From NCBI RefSeq assembly GCF_028858725.1, contig NC_084776.1, forward strand, positions 3,038,001-3,102,000: 64,000 nt of DNA. The letters are read 5' to 3'. Every line of letters starts with the position of its first letter. Within the stretch, counting starts at the first letter, position 1. This stretch comes from Colius striatus. Lineage: Eukaryota; Chordata; Aves; Coliiformes; Coliidae. Positions 12,701 to 25,712 of this stretch are shown here, piece by piece. The notes beneath the pieces were generated by a model. That model saw only the letters and a program-made list of their open reading frames with translations. It was not told where the DNA came from and searched no databases. A program made the position numbers and the translations under genes.

Positions 12701-15700
12701 AATTCAGGGAGATAACAAGAGTTCAATGACCGTATGAAAGAGGGCAAAAATCACAACTGTAAGTGCAGGAGCCACGGGGGAAGATGGGAACTGCTCTGAA
12801 ATGCTCCACATGGAGCAAATCCTTGTATGATGTAAATCTGGAGAGCTCTGCCTCTGAGGTTTGGTGACAGTGGCTGATGTGACAGGGAAGAGAAAGGAGA
12901 AATAAGGTTGCCAATTGGCTGCATTAGACAGAAAGGCCTAAGGGGGCATCTCACTACCTTTGGGGAGGTTATGGGGTGTTATATGTTATGTTATTGGTGC
13001 TCTCGATTCAGCTATGGATTGTGCCCATGCCACTGCTTGCAGTTCAGGTTTTCAGCTGCCTTAATGCTGCATGAGACAGAGGAGCAGTTTCTGGTCCTGG
13101 GGTTCAGAACAAGGCCAAGACCCACCTGTGTCTCAGAACGAGGGATTCTTTATGTGCAAAGTTGGGACCTGCTCCGATAAACTGCAGCTGGGGAGCTCTG
13201 AACCCTGGGGATGAAGCTAATGCAAGATAAAGTCCAGCAATGATCACCCCATCTCCCATACCCACCCAAAATGTGCCAGAGCATCCACTAAGAGTGTACA
13301 AGCACAGACTGGAATAAAATTACCTCCCAGCAGCACATCCCCTTCAAGCACTCTGAGTTCAAGGTTTTCTTCACTGCTGGATCACCCAGCTGAAACACAA
13401 GCTGCTGGTACCTTATCCCAGTTGTACCTTGGTTTGCCTGAGGTTCCTGGGGCAGTGCTCAGCTCTAAGACTCAGAGCCACCAGGAAAGCCCTGCAAAGC
13501 AGCTGCTGCCACTCAGCTTTGATATCTGACTTCCTTCTAGATGTGCAGGCTGTGTGCCTTGTTTGTTTTTCTTCTCTGCTCTTGGCCTTGTTTGCTCTTC
13601 AGCCCCGTTAATTTACCACAAGAGAAACATCACTCTTTTTAAAAGAGAGATGAAGATTTTTGTGCTTTAAACCACAGGGGGAAGCCTATTCCTGTAAAAA
13701 TCCAGGTGGAGCCTGGGAGAAGGATGGATGGATGGATCTGCAGGAGAGGATTTGCCAGGTAGAGGGCTGAGGGCTGGGCAGTGATACTGGCAGGAGCACG
13801 TCCCCACATGCGTGGCCACATCCAGCCCAGGCTGCATCCCAGAGGGTGTTGTGGCTTTATCCCCCTCTATGCACACGTTCAGGTTAAATGGGAATCACAA
13901 ACTAGCATCTTCTGGCTTCTCAGCACTTGAGCTGACATTCCAAGCCTGGCATATTTTATGCCTTTTGTTTAATTACTTGACAGGAGCTTGGTTAAAATAA
14001 TGCATCTTATACCAACGCAGCAATCCTCTAATGGGGCAGTCAGCGAGGTTTTGATGGCGTTTGTGATGTCATTCTGCTGCAAAAAGGACATAGGGTTCAC
14101 AGATCTGAACTTTGGGGGTCATTTGTGCTAGCAAAAGCAATTCACCCAAGCAGGCTCTTGTCTGGGGCAGAATGGTGTCTCTGTACTTCCCTCCAATGCC
14201 AGCTGGGTGTGCACGTGGGGATGGTGGCGTGTAGCTGGCGTGGTGCAGGGCTGTGTCCCCAGGGCAGCCCACCTTTTGCAGGGCCATGGGGCACTGTAAG
14301 CCCCAACTGCCTGCTCCAGGAGCTGTAGATGAGCAGGTGGGAAGCTGTAACTAAACCCCTGACGTTCCTATCTCCTGATAACAATGACTTTGTTTAAACT
14401 TTCATGATTTTTTGAGAGGAAGCAATGTTTGCTCTTTTGTTTGTGGGGCTTTTTTTTTTCCCTTGTGTTTCCACAGTTTTGTTTCACTGAGGCACTTTTA
14501 TGAGGAGTGTTTTATTATTTTACTATGTTATTCATCTGCATTTTAATTGCACACAATAAAACTTGAAAGCTCCCAGCAGAGAGAATCGCATAGTACTTCC
14601 CATCCTGTCCCACTGGGGACGAATTGCTGGGGTCATGTCATTTGTCAACAAAAAGGACTGAGCCCTTTGTAACAAACACACTGATTTTCCTCAAGTATGA
14701 CAGTAACAACTTTTAATTGGTGATGTCAAATGGTTAAATTTAAACTGCCTTCATTTTGGAGTGGCTGGATATGTTTGGGATGGAGGAGGTATTTTTTTGG
14801 AGGCAGGACAAGAAAGACCCCAGAGCATCAAACCTTCTTGGGTTAAATGTGTCATCTCAGAATCCCTGACAAATGCTGGTACCCAAAATACCAGAGGGAG
14901 GATCAGTGTCCCTGGGAGAGCTCTGCTTTGCATCCTGTCCCCTACACTACCAGCACTGCTTTGAGTTGGGTTAACTCTGCAGAGAATTGTCTAAAGCCCC
15001 TTTTTATTCGCCAAGTACAGTTGGGTTGGGTTTGGTTTTGTTCTCTAATCTCCAAAGCAAAAAATTCCCAGCTAAATGCCTCTGGGAAAATGTCTGTGAA
15101 ACTCCCCTGTGAAGCTCTGTGGGGTTTGGAGAGCATTCCCCACCGGAGATGGGAGCATGGCCGAAAGGCTGAGCCCACCCTGCTCCTCATTCTTCACCTG
15201 CCCTGACCCATGGGGCAGCTTTCAATCCCCCAGTGCCACCAGCACTGGATAATTCTGCATGCATGCACAAAACCAGTGAAAAATCCATCTGCATGGCAGG
15301 GTTGGGTCTTCAGGTCTCCAGGTCTGGGCTCCATGCACGAGACAGGGAGCTTGTGCTTGGTTCCTCACAAGCACAGGCAAACATCTTGCTCTCAAAAGAT
15401 TATAGACTGCAAATCACTTCACCCTCCACCTTTCTGTGTCTCTCTGTTGTCTGATAGTCTTTTTCTCCTTGTAATTATTAAAGAAACAAAAAAAAAACCC
15501 ACCCCAAAAAGGCAAGTGAATGTTTCCTTGCAGAAAGTGAAGCAGCTCAAATTGCATCCAGAAAAAAAAGAGAGTAGTCTTCTGTTAAAACATCATCCAT
15601 CCATTCCTGTCCCTCCACCCCCCCCAGCTGATATTTAAGGGGATCAGAAGCAGAATTGCAAGGCAGCATTTAAATCAGCCTGGCTGCTAGTGGAGTCTAT

Positions 15701-18700
15701 TAGTGCACCTGTGTTTCTCATCAAATGTGCTACCAAAAGGACTGGTTGGGAGCGCTTTGATCTGACTTTAAATATCCCCCAACATCAAGAACTGGAGGCA
15801 TTTTAATCTGATTTTACTGGAACTGCGCCGATTTAAGGAAAACAGAACCCAAAATTAAGTTCATATTTTCCATCAGGCCCTGGAGTTTGGAAGGAGGAGA
15901 TTTTTACTGTGAGTGGGGATGGCAGGAGAAAAACCTCAGCTCTCTGCTATCACTCTGCTTGGCGGTCGGTCGCAGCAAGGGAGGAGCATCTTTGGAGCAG
16001 CAGCCTGCCATCAGCTGCTTAGAGCAAGAGCTTTGGTGCTCCTTCCTTTTAAGACTTGTATGTGTGTGTGTGCATGTGCTTTCTTCAGTTTCTCTCCCCA
16101 CTGTATTTAATATCCAAGCTTCTCTCTGTAACCGTAAAGCACGTGAGACGTTTTGGCACACAGTCACTCCTGGCAAACATCTCCTCATTCAAGAGGAGGG
16201 GGTTTCTCTTCCTCAGGTTTGAATATGACTTGTCTAGTGCAGAGTTCTGAGTGTGATTTAAATGCCTAGAGTCTGATCTCACCTCAACCTGCCTTAGCCC
16301 ATCACACACCCCAAGAAATCCTCTCTCCATCCTTCCCCATCCTGCTCCAGCTCGCGACCCCCTCTGAGCCTGCAGACATCCTCCTGAGGATCAGCAATGT
16401 CTCATTAGTCTGGCAGGATTGAGCCCAGAGACTCAAACAAACCCCTGTTTGTTTCCTGCACATCCTATTTTCCCTTCCCTCTGCTGTGTTGGAGCAAAGC
16501 AAAGCCAGGCTTTGACACAACACTGTTATTAGCTCTTTCTCTCCTGCATCAGAACCTCGGTCAGTGTCACCTGGCAGTGCCCTGGTGACTTGGGGCCGAG
16601 GATTCAGCCTGGAGAACAGCTTTAATAAGGAGTTTATTCTCAGGCTACCTGCTCAGCAGATGTTTTCTCTTTGTTTTGTTTTATGTTTACTTTAATTATG
16701 CTCCTAATGTGCCTTTTATAATGTCTTCTGGCAATACTTCCAGACCTGCACTGGATGGATGATAGTCTCTGCTGGTAAAGGCAAAGCTTGGGCGGCTCTG
16801 AGCTGTGTTATCTTCAGATCTCTCCTCTTAGACTTGAGAACTTGCTGAAACACTCAGCTGTAAGCTCCCTTCCCAGGGCAGCCCAGGATTTTCCCAGTGC
16901 TCCTGTGTCTCTCTGCTCCTTTCCTTGCCCTCGCAGGCATCGTTGCGTCTTGCTGTCAAGCACACAGTGGGTCTGGCTGTTGCTCCTTCAAAGCCACAGC
17001 CAACAGAACCAATCTGCAATGTGCTGCAGATTCCCTTTTGCTTCATTCCTGGATAAAAACCCTTGACCTTGAAAAGTAGTTTTCAAGCAAATGAGGCTGA
17101 CTGGAGCCACAGGAGAGGGAGATGTATGAGCGCAGTGAAGAATGAGACCGCTCTTGGCGTGTTGGTGGGCTCATCAAAAATAAGATGCATGCCCAGACAG
17201 GACAGGCTGAAAGATTATCTCCCACCCTGAGAGAAAGAGAAAGGGGAAAAAAAGACTTTGCTTTTCCCAGTGGCTGATTGTTTGGCTGGACGTTGATTGA
17301 GGGCTCGGGCTCAGATAAAGGCTGGAGGGTTGGCGATGATATCAAAAAGGCAGTCGGAGCTTGGGGCCAGCCAAGTTGTCATTTCCTAATGCTGCTGCTG
17401 CTGTCATCCAGCCTTCTGGGGCACTGAAGGGTCTGGAGTGAACTGCTAAAAAGTACTTTAAAACTAAAGACAGCCCCTTATTCTGGAGCAGTTCTCTCCT
17501 GCACAGCCCCAGCTCAGCTTTCTCTTGGATACGGTGCTAAACTTCAGCGTTTGGTAGAAAGAAAAGAAAAAGGGAGAAGATAAAACATCGAGGTAGAAAT
17601 CAATGGAGCCTTTAACCAGCGCTCTGTGGAAAAGGCTGCACTTCACTGTTGTCTTTCTGAACCCTGTGAAATGCTGGGAAACTGTTTTTAATAAACAAGA
17701 GTTCAAACAGTGGGGCTCCGTAGCCAACAGTCACGCCTTAAACTCTAAACTTTACATGAAAACTCTCAGATCCCTTTGAACTCTTTTTTCCCTCCCTGGC
17801 AGAGGATTCCAGTGTTTATGCATTTTTTTGAGATTGCTGGCAGGATCATGAGGAGGGTTTTAATATTTTTTTTTAAACAATCTCCTGCCTTCAGAAACCA
17901 TTAATGCCCACTAAGAAACATCAAGGCATTGCTTTGAAGTGCCTTCTGGCTACAGCCCTCTTACACTCTTTGGTTACTGTGCAATCAAATAATTAAATGG
18001 AGTCTAAAAAAAAAAAAAGCAGCCCTGTCTTTTACCTGGTAATTAAACACCCCACGTTGGACAGTTGCAAGAGGGGTGGTTTTTTTTTAGAGGCATTGCG
18101 AATCTACAAAGACTTGAAACACAAAAGCACTCCGTGGTACTGGGTTAAGTGAGTAGACACTTTCTCCTTGCTTTGGCAACCTGTCAGGCAGGCAAGGTAA
18201 GAGCTCACCCTCCTCTTCCTGGCTTAAGCAAGGTCAGGGCAGCGAGTCCCAGAGGAGCAGGGCTGGAGCACAGAGCCAGAAATTAGCAAGAGCTCAACTC
18301 TCAAACGTCTTTTCTCTTCCCCCCCCCCCCCCACTCACCCCTCTTCTTTTCATTTGTTTGTTTGCTTTGGAATAAACAGTAAGGAAGAAAAAGTTGGAAA
18401 TAGTATTTTGGCCACTTCATCAAATGTTGGATTATGGGCTGGAGGCCACTCCAAAGGGTCATGGAGCCCAGTTTGGCCTCGGGCTGTCTCTGAAGGCTGC
18501 AGGCGTTTGGCTCAGAGCAGTCTGGAGGCTCTCGGGAGGAAAATGCCACCCTCATGGGTGGCACAGGGACACCAGAGCCAGGCTGTGCCTGGCAGGACCC
18601 AAACTCATCCTTTCTGAGAGGCTGGGGGGAAGAATAAGGGCGTTTGGGTGACGGCTTTGAAAGAGCAGGGTGAGTATTATAACGGGGTGTGTTGGGATCC

Positions 18701-21700
18701 GATGCACCGTAATGAGCCCGTAACTCCCTGTCTGGGAGCAGAGGGAGAGGCAGAGGCCACCTGCTCTGCTCCTGTGGAAACTCAGCTCCCTCCAAGGTAC
18801 CTTTTTGATGGAAGCTTTCTGAAACCTGCTTGTTTTACTTCCCAGAAGTTAGCTGAGAAAGTTTTCTCTGGTTCCAACCTAAATTGGCCTTTCCTTCCTG
18901 GAGCTGGGCTTTGATCTGGGCATTTGAATCTCAATGCAAAACTCTGGTGCTTTGCCTGGGTTTTTTTTTTTGCATGGCAACAACACGGGGCAACGTTTAA
19001 CCCCTTCCCAGCCATGCTGGCTGGAGTGAGCTCCCACCTATGTGGTTCACCAGCTGCCCCTGTGTCATTCCCCCATCATCTTTGGGTACCATCTGGTTTG
19101 ACAGCAACTGTCCCACGAGCAGTGTCTGCTACCCAAACGCTGCCATTCACCTCCATCCTACTGGGGCTGATGGGTTGGTTGGTTAGTTTCTGAAGAGAGA
19201 GACCCCTCACCTTTAACTTTGTGCCTGTAGAGGAGAGACACTTTGGTTAGCAGCTTGCTGTGAAATGTGTGGAAAGGTTGTTGTGCTTGTGGGGCTACCA
19301 GAAAGCTGTCAGGATTTTGGGAAACAGGAGCTTTGGAAAATGCACAAAGCTTTTGTTCCAAGTTCTGTCAGGCTGCTGCAGACACCTGCAAATCTTTGAA
19401 GGAGCTGAGAGTTTTTGCTGGACTTCTTGCTGTTTGTTTTATGGCTGGGTGAGACCTTGAGAGGTCAACTGGGCTCCCTCACAGGGATGATTCTGAGGGT
19501 AAATTCCTGCACACTGGGGGAAAAGCCAAGGCAGGAGCTTCCCAGCCATGCATCCCGTTTATCCTTTGACTTTTAAAGGATTTTGGGGGAAGGAGAGCTC
19601 ACTTTGAGCTGACACAACAGAAGATGAGAAGAAGGGGAATGGGAGGAGAGCTGCCAGGCTGGTGGTGACGTGCAGGGGGAGTGACGAGGTGGTTGTTTCA
19701 AAGCAGGACGAGCCGTAGGGCTCAGAGATGCTCCAGACTCCTGCAGGGCCCAAGACAAGTGTTGAAAGCCAGAATTCCCAGAGGGTCTCTCTGTTTTCTT
19801 TGTTTTAAAATAATACTAATAACAATAATAAAACATTCTACCTGTCAAACCTTATCAAACAAAGCACTGAATTAAGGAAGTGAAGACTTAATGGGCTTCC
19901 TTCCCTACAACCAGATCTCATGGAAAAGATGAAGGGCATTGCCCAGGGAGGTCAGCCAAAACTGTCTGAAGTTGTGCTGTCACCTACATCTGATGCCCAA
20001 AATTACCCTCCTCTCTCACTACATGGATTCAATGCTCCCTGAAGATTAAAAGCATCCCAACACTCATTTAATTTAAATGTTAGGGAAAAAGCAGCTTGGG
20101 TCTCTTCATTAGGATTAGTGGTATGTTAATGAAGGGAAGGGGAAAAGGCTGTTCAGGGCTGTGTGAGGAGGCTGGGCAAGGCTGCAGGCAGGAATTGGGG
20201 ATGTTGCTGGGAAGAATGGAAAGGACTTGAACCAGAGCTGCTTTCACCATCCAGAACCAGTCTGATCTTTTTTACAGAAGGGGAAGGAAGATGATTTGCC
20301 TTAAATAATTCTCCAGCCTTCTCTGTGTGGGTGTTTTCTGGGCTCTGTGATTAAGAGAGAGAGCATTTGAAAGCAATGGGATAGGAACCTCGTTTTAAAA
20401 CTGAGTCTTCCTTTCTTTTTTCCTTTTTAATTAATCTGAGGTTGCTACTGGAGTAGTTGGACGAAGGTGTTTGAGGAACATGAGGTTAATGGAAGGTGAA
20501 AGAGGAAGGGAATCAAATTGCCAAGCAGAATGTGAAGCAGGAGACACTCCAGCCAGTGTGTGACTGACTCAGAGGGAATAAACTCCCCAAGTAGAGGGGA
20601 GAAAAAAACCTCAGGGAGACTTGGCTGGGGGGAACCATCAGTGCTCCCAATCTTGGCACTTGGGAAAGGAGGGAGTTTTATGGCACTTTACCAAAGCAAA
20701 GCACCCTCCCCAGTACTGGCACCATTACAAATAACACAGAGTCTACCTTGATGTCCATGGAGGGAGGAGGGATTTTGTCTCTTTTTGGGGGTCTTTGTTT
20801 TACTGTCTGAGAAACGGGTTTGCAAGAGCACTGGAAGGGTATGGACAGAGTTGGTGTGCCTCAGGATGATATAAGCAGTGTGTTGTGAAGGACGGGAGCC
20901 TCCTGTCTCCTCTGATGGTGCAGATGGGCTGCAGTGTGGTAGCAGGTTGCTCGGTGCCTTGGTTTCCTGGATAAAAGATCCCCAAATTCTTGCTCCCTGT
21001 CCCCTGTATCCAGTGTGAGACCTATGAGCAAGGGCTGGGATGCTTTTTGCATCCAAATGCAGCCTGTTTTCTGCTGAGGGAAGCAAAATGCACGTTTCCA
21101 GGGTCCTTGTGCCCGCTCATCTCGGAGAGATGATCCCATGGCTCCTCCCCACCCAGCACAGCCCAGCCCCACTCCTCACCATTTTAAGACTTTATATGGG
21201 ACCAAGCAAGACTGTTGCTCATCACCACACACTCTTGACAAATCCCAGTTTGGGAAAGCATTGTTTTGTTCCCCCAAAAAGCCTCTAGGTGATGCATGTC
21301 CATGGTTCCCAGCCCGCTGCTCCCTCCGAGCTCCATGACCCAAACACTCCCGAGGACCGTTAAAGGTCTGTCAACGTGATTTAACTGTGCAGTAGCCAGG
21401 GCTGGTGTTTTTGTTGGCCCATGACCCAGCCTGCAGAGTAGACAGGCAGCTTTGAAGCTCTCCTGGACACCACTTGTCCAGGCCAGGCCAATTATCCACC
21501 ATACGCGGGCAGGTTTACCCACCTCTGTGAGTGTTGTGGGGCTTAATGAATGTTTCCAGCATGCTTTGAAGATGAAAAAGGCTTTAAAGTGTGAAGTATT
21601 AGTGTGATTTGAACGTGTGGAGTGGTTAGGTCTCCCTCATGCCATCCTTCCTGCAGCGTTCCAGCACTGCTCAGGTTTGCTTTTGACGAGCTAGCTCTTG

Positions 21701-23309
21701 CTCTTGATGTTCCTCCTCTGGAAGGACCCAAACTGGGACATTTTGGGTCTCTCCTCTGGAAGAATCCAAACTGAGATGTTTTGGCTAGTACTGTAATGCT
21801 GTAAGGGGCTCTATGGGTATTTTTTTTTTCCAGCATGTGCTTGCAGAGCTTTCATCAAACATGATAAGCTAAACTAAAAACAACCATCGAGTCAAAACAA
21901 CGTTCTCGCTCTCTCCCTGTCTTCTGCAGCCTTTACAAAAGCCTTGGTTGGATGTTCTACATTTTCAGCTGTAACAGCAGAACTTTCCCACGCTGCCTCT
22001 CCATTTAGCAGCTGACAAGCCAGACCTGTAATCACCATCTTTATCCCAAGACAAGCTGAAAAACCAAAATGTTTCTGAAACGCTGAAGGTAGGTGAACGT
22101 TTTCAGTGTCACATATTAAGGTGGTGTCTAACGAGCTCCATGTCCCACTTATAATTGAAACAGAAGAGAGTATTCACTTTTCATTCATTTTTAAAAGACT
22201 ATTCAAATACCCTTTCATCTCTGCTAAACAGCCTGCCATGTATTTGAAGCCATTTTATATTTTGTTTCTACAGACATCCAAAAAAACAGAGGTGAGTATT
22301 TTGGAACATTGATAGAAAGATGCAAAGGCTTGCGAGGCGCTGAATGGCTTCAAGCTGCCTCAAACACATTCATCTTCCCAAGAAGAATTAGGCACAGTGT
22401 GATTCATTTTAATAGCAGAAGAAAAAATAATACTACGATGCAGTGCTAAGTTCCCAACCTTTGATGGCAGACTGAAAAAAGAGAGAGAAGGGGGGGAAAA
22501 AGAAAAGTCTTTCTTCCCTTATGTTGTTGAAGTCTCCCTACACCCATCCGTTATGTCCAGCTTATCAATTAAGATGAACCCCATGAACTTCAGATGTGTT
22601 TTTTTTCTTTTTTTTAAAACAAGGCACCATCCATTTAAATGTGGAAAACTGCCTGCAGCTCCCTTGAACTGCAGGATCCAGTCCTGAGCTCTGTGTACTC
22701 GCTGTGAAGTTGAGCCCTTTGATAGAAGTTTTACTGATGTTTTAAATGAAGTCTTCTCACACACACAAAATAACCCAGATAATTTAAAGCCTCATAGTAA
22801 AAAAAAATGGGGTGGAGAGAGGAAGGGGGGAAAAAAAAACCCCAAACCCCACCTAGTCAGTGCCATTGGTGTAGAAAAAGAAAAGAGGCTGGCTTTGGTT
22901 CCCAACAGGACAGACCAGAAGCATTTCCACAATTGCTTTCCCAGGGTTACTTGCTTGAGCCTGGGAAGGTCTGGGCAACAGCTGGGAGACAAATCCATGC
23001 CTGGTATGGGCAGCTTCCCTCAGCAACAAATTAAGCCCCTTCAGCTATAAAATAGGGTTTGCAGCACAAATATGAGTGAGGGAAGGCACAAGGGTGAGAG
23101 CTCCCCAGGCTCTCCCCAGCTGTCTCAGCCCATGCAGCCGTGTTGGCCAGGACCTGACAAGGATGAGGTTTGTCTGGTGGGTGCAGCCCCAGCCCTGTCA
23201 CACCTGGGTAAGGATGTGACCACCTTCTGACACCTAACAATGAAGCCCTCTGATGTGGGCAGGTAGCAAGATGCTGGGGCCTGGCTTTTTCTGTGTCTTG
23301 TCTTTTTTC
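9761..23309. other. Intergenic DNA with microsatellites and candidate regulatory blocks
   Basis: No gene is recognised in 13.5 kb. It holds a GGAT microsatellite (13722-13737), a TG tract (16061-16072), a run of 14 C (18319-18332) and A/T runs. Repeat-free AT-rich blocks at about 10430-10640, 14380-14760, 15640-15870 and 21950-22440 look like non-coding regulatory DNA. The third carries a perfect CTTTGAT at 15755-15761. Confidence 0.55.
13722..13737. repeat. GGAT microsatellite
   Basis: Four perfect GGAT units in intergenic DNA. Confidence 0.85.
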
Positions 23310-23570
23310 TGCTGCTGACAGGACAAGGGGCAACGGGCACAAGCTGGAACACAGGGAATCCCACTGGAACACAAGGAAAAACAACTTGTTTGGTGTTGAG
23401 GTGAGGAAGCCCTGCAACAGGCTGCCCAAGGAGGATATGGAGTCTCCTTCTCAGTAGGTTTCCAATTGCTGGACACGTTCCTGTGCCTCCTGATCAAGGG
23501 GAAACTACTTTAGCAGGGGTTAGGCTGGATGAGCTCTGCAGGGCCCTTCCAATCTGTGTGCAGGATGGCT
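23310..23570 (+). mobile_element. CR1 LINE 3' fragment
   Basis: CR1 blocks in order: acaaggggcaacgggcacaa, a caggctgcccaaggaggat stretch, ctggacacgttcctgtg, and a diverged 3' end (agggcccttccaatctg). It lies about 320 bases beyond the AXIN2 poly(A) signal. Confidence 0.9.
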
Positions 23571-23910
23571 CCAGGACCAAAAGCTCCCTTTGCACATCAC
23601 ACCCTGTTTTCACCAGCCCCATCTCATCCCAAAGGGCAGGCCTGCACGTTCAGCCTGGGCAATCAATCAGGCTCAGTGACCTGAAGGTGCTGTCAATGAT
23701 TTAATCATTGCCCTGAAGTGCAGCCCCAGCCTCTGCCTACCTCAGCTAGAGCCTCTTCCCAGCAGGAAGGCTGCCAAGGCAGAGCAGGGAGAGTGCAAGG
23801 CAGAGCTCAGCTGCTCCTTCCAGCTCCCACCATACAGGAAAAAGAAACCTTTCCAGCCATTCAGTGTGAAAAGAAATAGCCAGACAATATTCATTTGAAA
23901 AATATAAAAT

Positions 23911-23916
23911 TTTAAT
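23911..23916 (-). terminator. AXIN2: Distal AXIN2 polyadenylation signal ATTAAA
   Basis: The plus strand reads TTTAAT, so the transcript has ATTAAA, the commonest variant of the poly(A) hexamer. T-rich sequence follows on the minus strand, so cleavage is expected near 23885-23900. Confidence 0.65.
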
Positions 23917-24857
23917 AAAGGCTACATCTCTTAATTACAATAATTATTGTACCAAGGAATTGGTGGGGTTTTCTTTTAAATGAAACTCTTTATAATGCAT
24001 AATTTACAGTATAAGTAGAACAAAATGCCATGGCAAAAGTCATGAGTACAGGACTTGTAATAAAAGGCATAAAATATATTTATACATAAACCCCTTAAAC
24101 AAACAAGGGAAAGCTTGAACCCTGAATATAGGGCGACGCATGGGCTCGTAACACCATGCAGGCACAGGTACTGTACTGATTCCATTGGAAAAACACTAGA
24201 GATAGTGTATTAATATTTTCACCATACATTTTTCTTTCTCTCTCTCTACAATATATACAGACTGACTTACAGAAAGTAGCAATGGCAAACAGAACACACA
24301 GATTAACTTAATCAACACAAAAACCCAACTGTAGAAATGCAAAAGGTCTTTCTCTCTGGGGAAAGGGTCACTCTGTTCCCCCAAAACACAGGCACATGGA
24401 GCTCTGCAGAGAGCTTTAGCCCACAGCTCCATGGGTGTTGTAAAGGGAAGGCTCTAAAACACCCAAACTAAACCTCACCACACACAAGGAACCAGGCTCC
24501 ACAACCCTCTGGTGCTGACATTGAAGCAGAATGGCTAAAGAGCATTAGCTGACTGCCTCTGTGGCATACACACAGCTTTGCTGGTTTGGGGTGGTTTCTT
24601 TTTTAACCTGTCTTTTGCAATATGTCCTTTAGGTGTGCAAAGTATGGACATGGGAAGTGGATGGCTTCTTCTTCTACAGCTTTCCCAGGCTCAGGGTTTT
24701 GCTCTGCCTTGCCTGGATAGAGAGAGGCTTTAGGGTAGTACCCTCACCTCTGGCAGCAGCAAAGCAAAACCACCTCACCTCAGAAATCCATGGACAAAAA
24801 AATAACACGTTGCTGTTGTTACATTGCATCTAACAATCATATTTAATGCTTAAGACC

Positions 24858-24928
24858 TTTATTTCAAATTAGAGCAGCATAGGTTAATGCACCAGTCTCT
24901 AGGTGGATGGCAGGACAGCATCTTTATT
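24858..24928 (-). terminator. AXIN2: Proximal alternative poly(A) signals (two AATAAA)
   Basis: Canonical AATAAA on the minus strand at 24923-24928 and 24858-24863, within the 3'UTR. Use of either would remove about 1 kb of UTR, including the ATTAAA region. Their use is not shown by the sequence. Confidence 0.4.
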
Positions 24929-25585
24929 TTGGCCTTTGTTATTATTACTACTATTATTTCTGTAGAAAAGTTTTATCTTCACTTGGAGAAATACTGGGTG
25001 TGACGTCGCTCCTTCCCTCCTCTCCCCTTCACAAAAGCAAATCCCACAGGTGTTTGTAGCCAAACTCCTCAATTTTAGATAGTGGGAACAACATAAAAAC
25101 CCATAAAATAGTCCTTCCTGCCCTCCCCCCCTTCCCAGCCCCTCTCCTCTCCATTGTTAAAGCAGCATATCCAAAAAACTGGACTGAAGGGAAAACAGAC
25201 TGTTCAATAAATATCAATAGGGATTACTGTTAAGGTAAGCTATACACAGTTTCTCTTAGTCCATAGATTTCAAATCCCCAGGAAATCATATATTATGTAT
25301 GGAAGTCTCTCAAACACAGTCTGCATCTCCAATAGCCAACAGTGGTCATGTTTTTAATAAATAGTTCAGGGTTTTTTTATCATCTCAGTACCCAGCTCAT
25401 GAATAATAAATGCCATTTTTTTCCCTCTAAGGCTAATTCAGCAAAGTCTTCACAGACTTCACCTCTTTTTTCTTCTTCATTGGTTCCAAACTTTCCTTCA
25501 GAGGTTGGTTTCTTTCTTTTCCTCTTTCCTTGTCACCACTACTGTTGTGTGTCCCAAGACCCTTTCTGAAGAAATGCAGATGCCA

Positions 25586-25712
25586 TCAGTCGATCCTTTC
25601 CACCTTCCCCAGGATCCTCCCCTCGTACATGGGCAGGATGGTTTCGTCTTCCCAGATCTCCTCAAACACCGCACCGCAGTCAAACTCGTCGCTTGCTTTT
25701 TTGAAGTAGTAT
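25586..25712 (-). CDS. AXIN2: AXIN2 exon 11, coding part: C-terminal half of the DIX domain and stop
   Basis: 127 coding bases after the acceptor ccccacag. It encodes residues 789-830 ([10 protein letters not shown] through GKVERID) and TGA at 25588-25586. The sequence is nearly invariant among vertebrate AXIN2 proteins and completes the DIX beta-grasp fold. Confidence 0.98.

Larger units (their letters stand above)
23890..25585 (-). other. AXIN2: AXIN2 3'UTR (about 1.7 kb, 3' end inferred)
   Basis: AT-rich unique sequence runs from the TGA to a distal ATTAAA. Two AATAAA hexamers on the minus strand (24858-24863 and 24923-24928) could give a shorter UTR of about 0.7 kb. Three minus-strand TGCTGCT heptamers (24755-24761, 24873-24879, 25161-25167) match the miR-15/16 seed complement. 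The exact end is inferred from the signal, not from transcript data. Confidence 0.8.
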
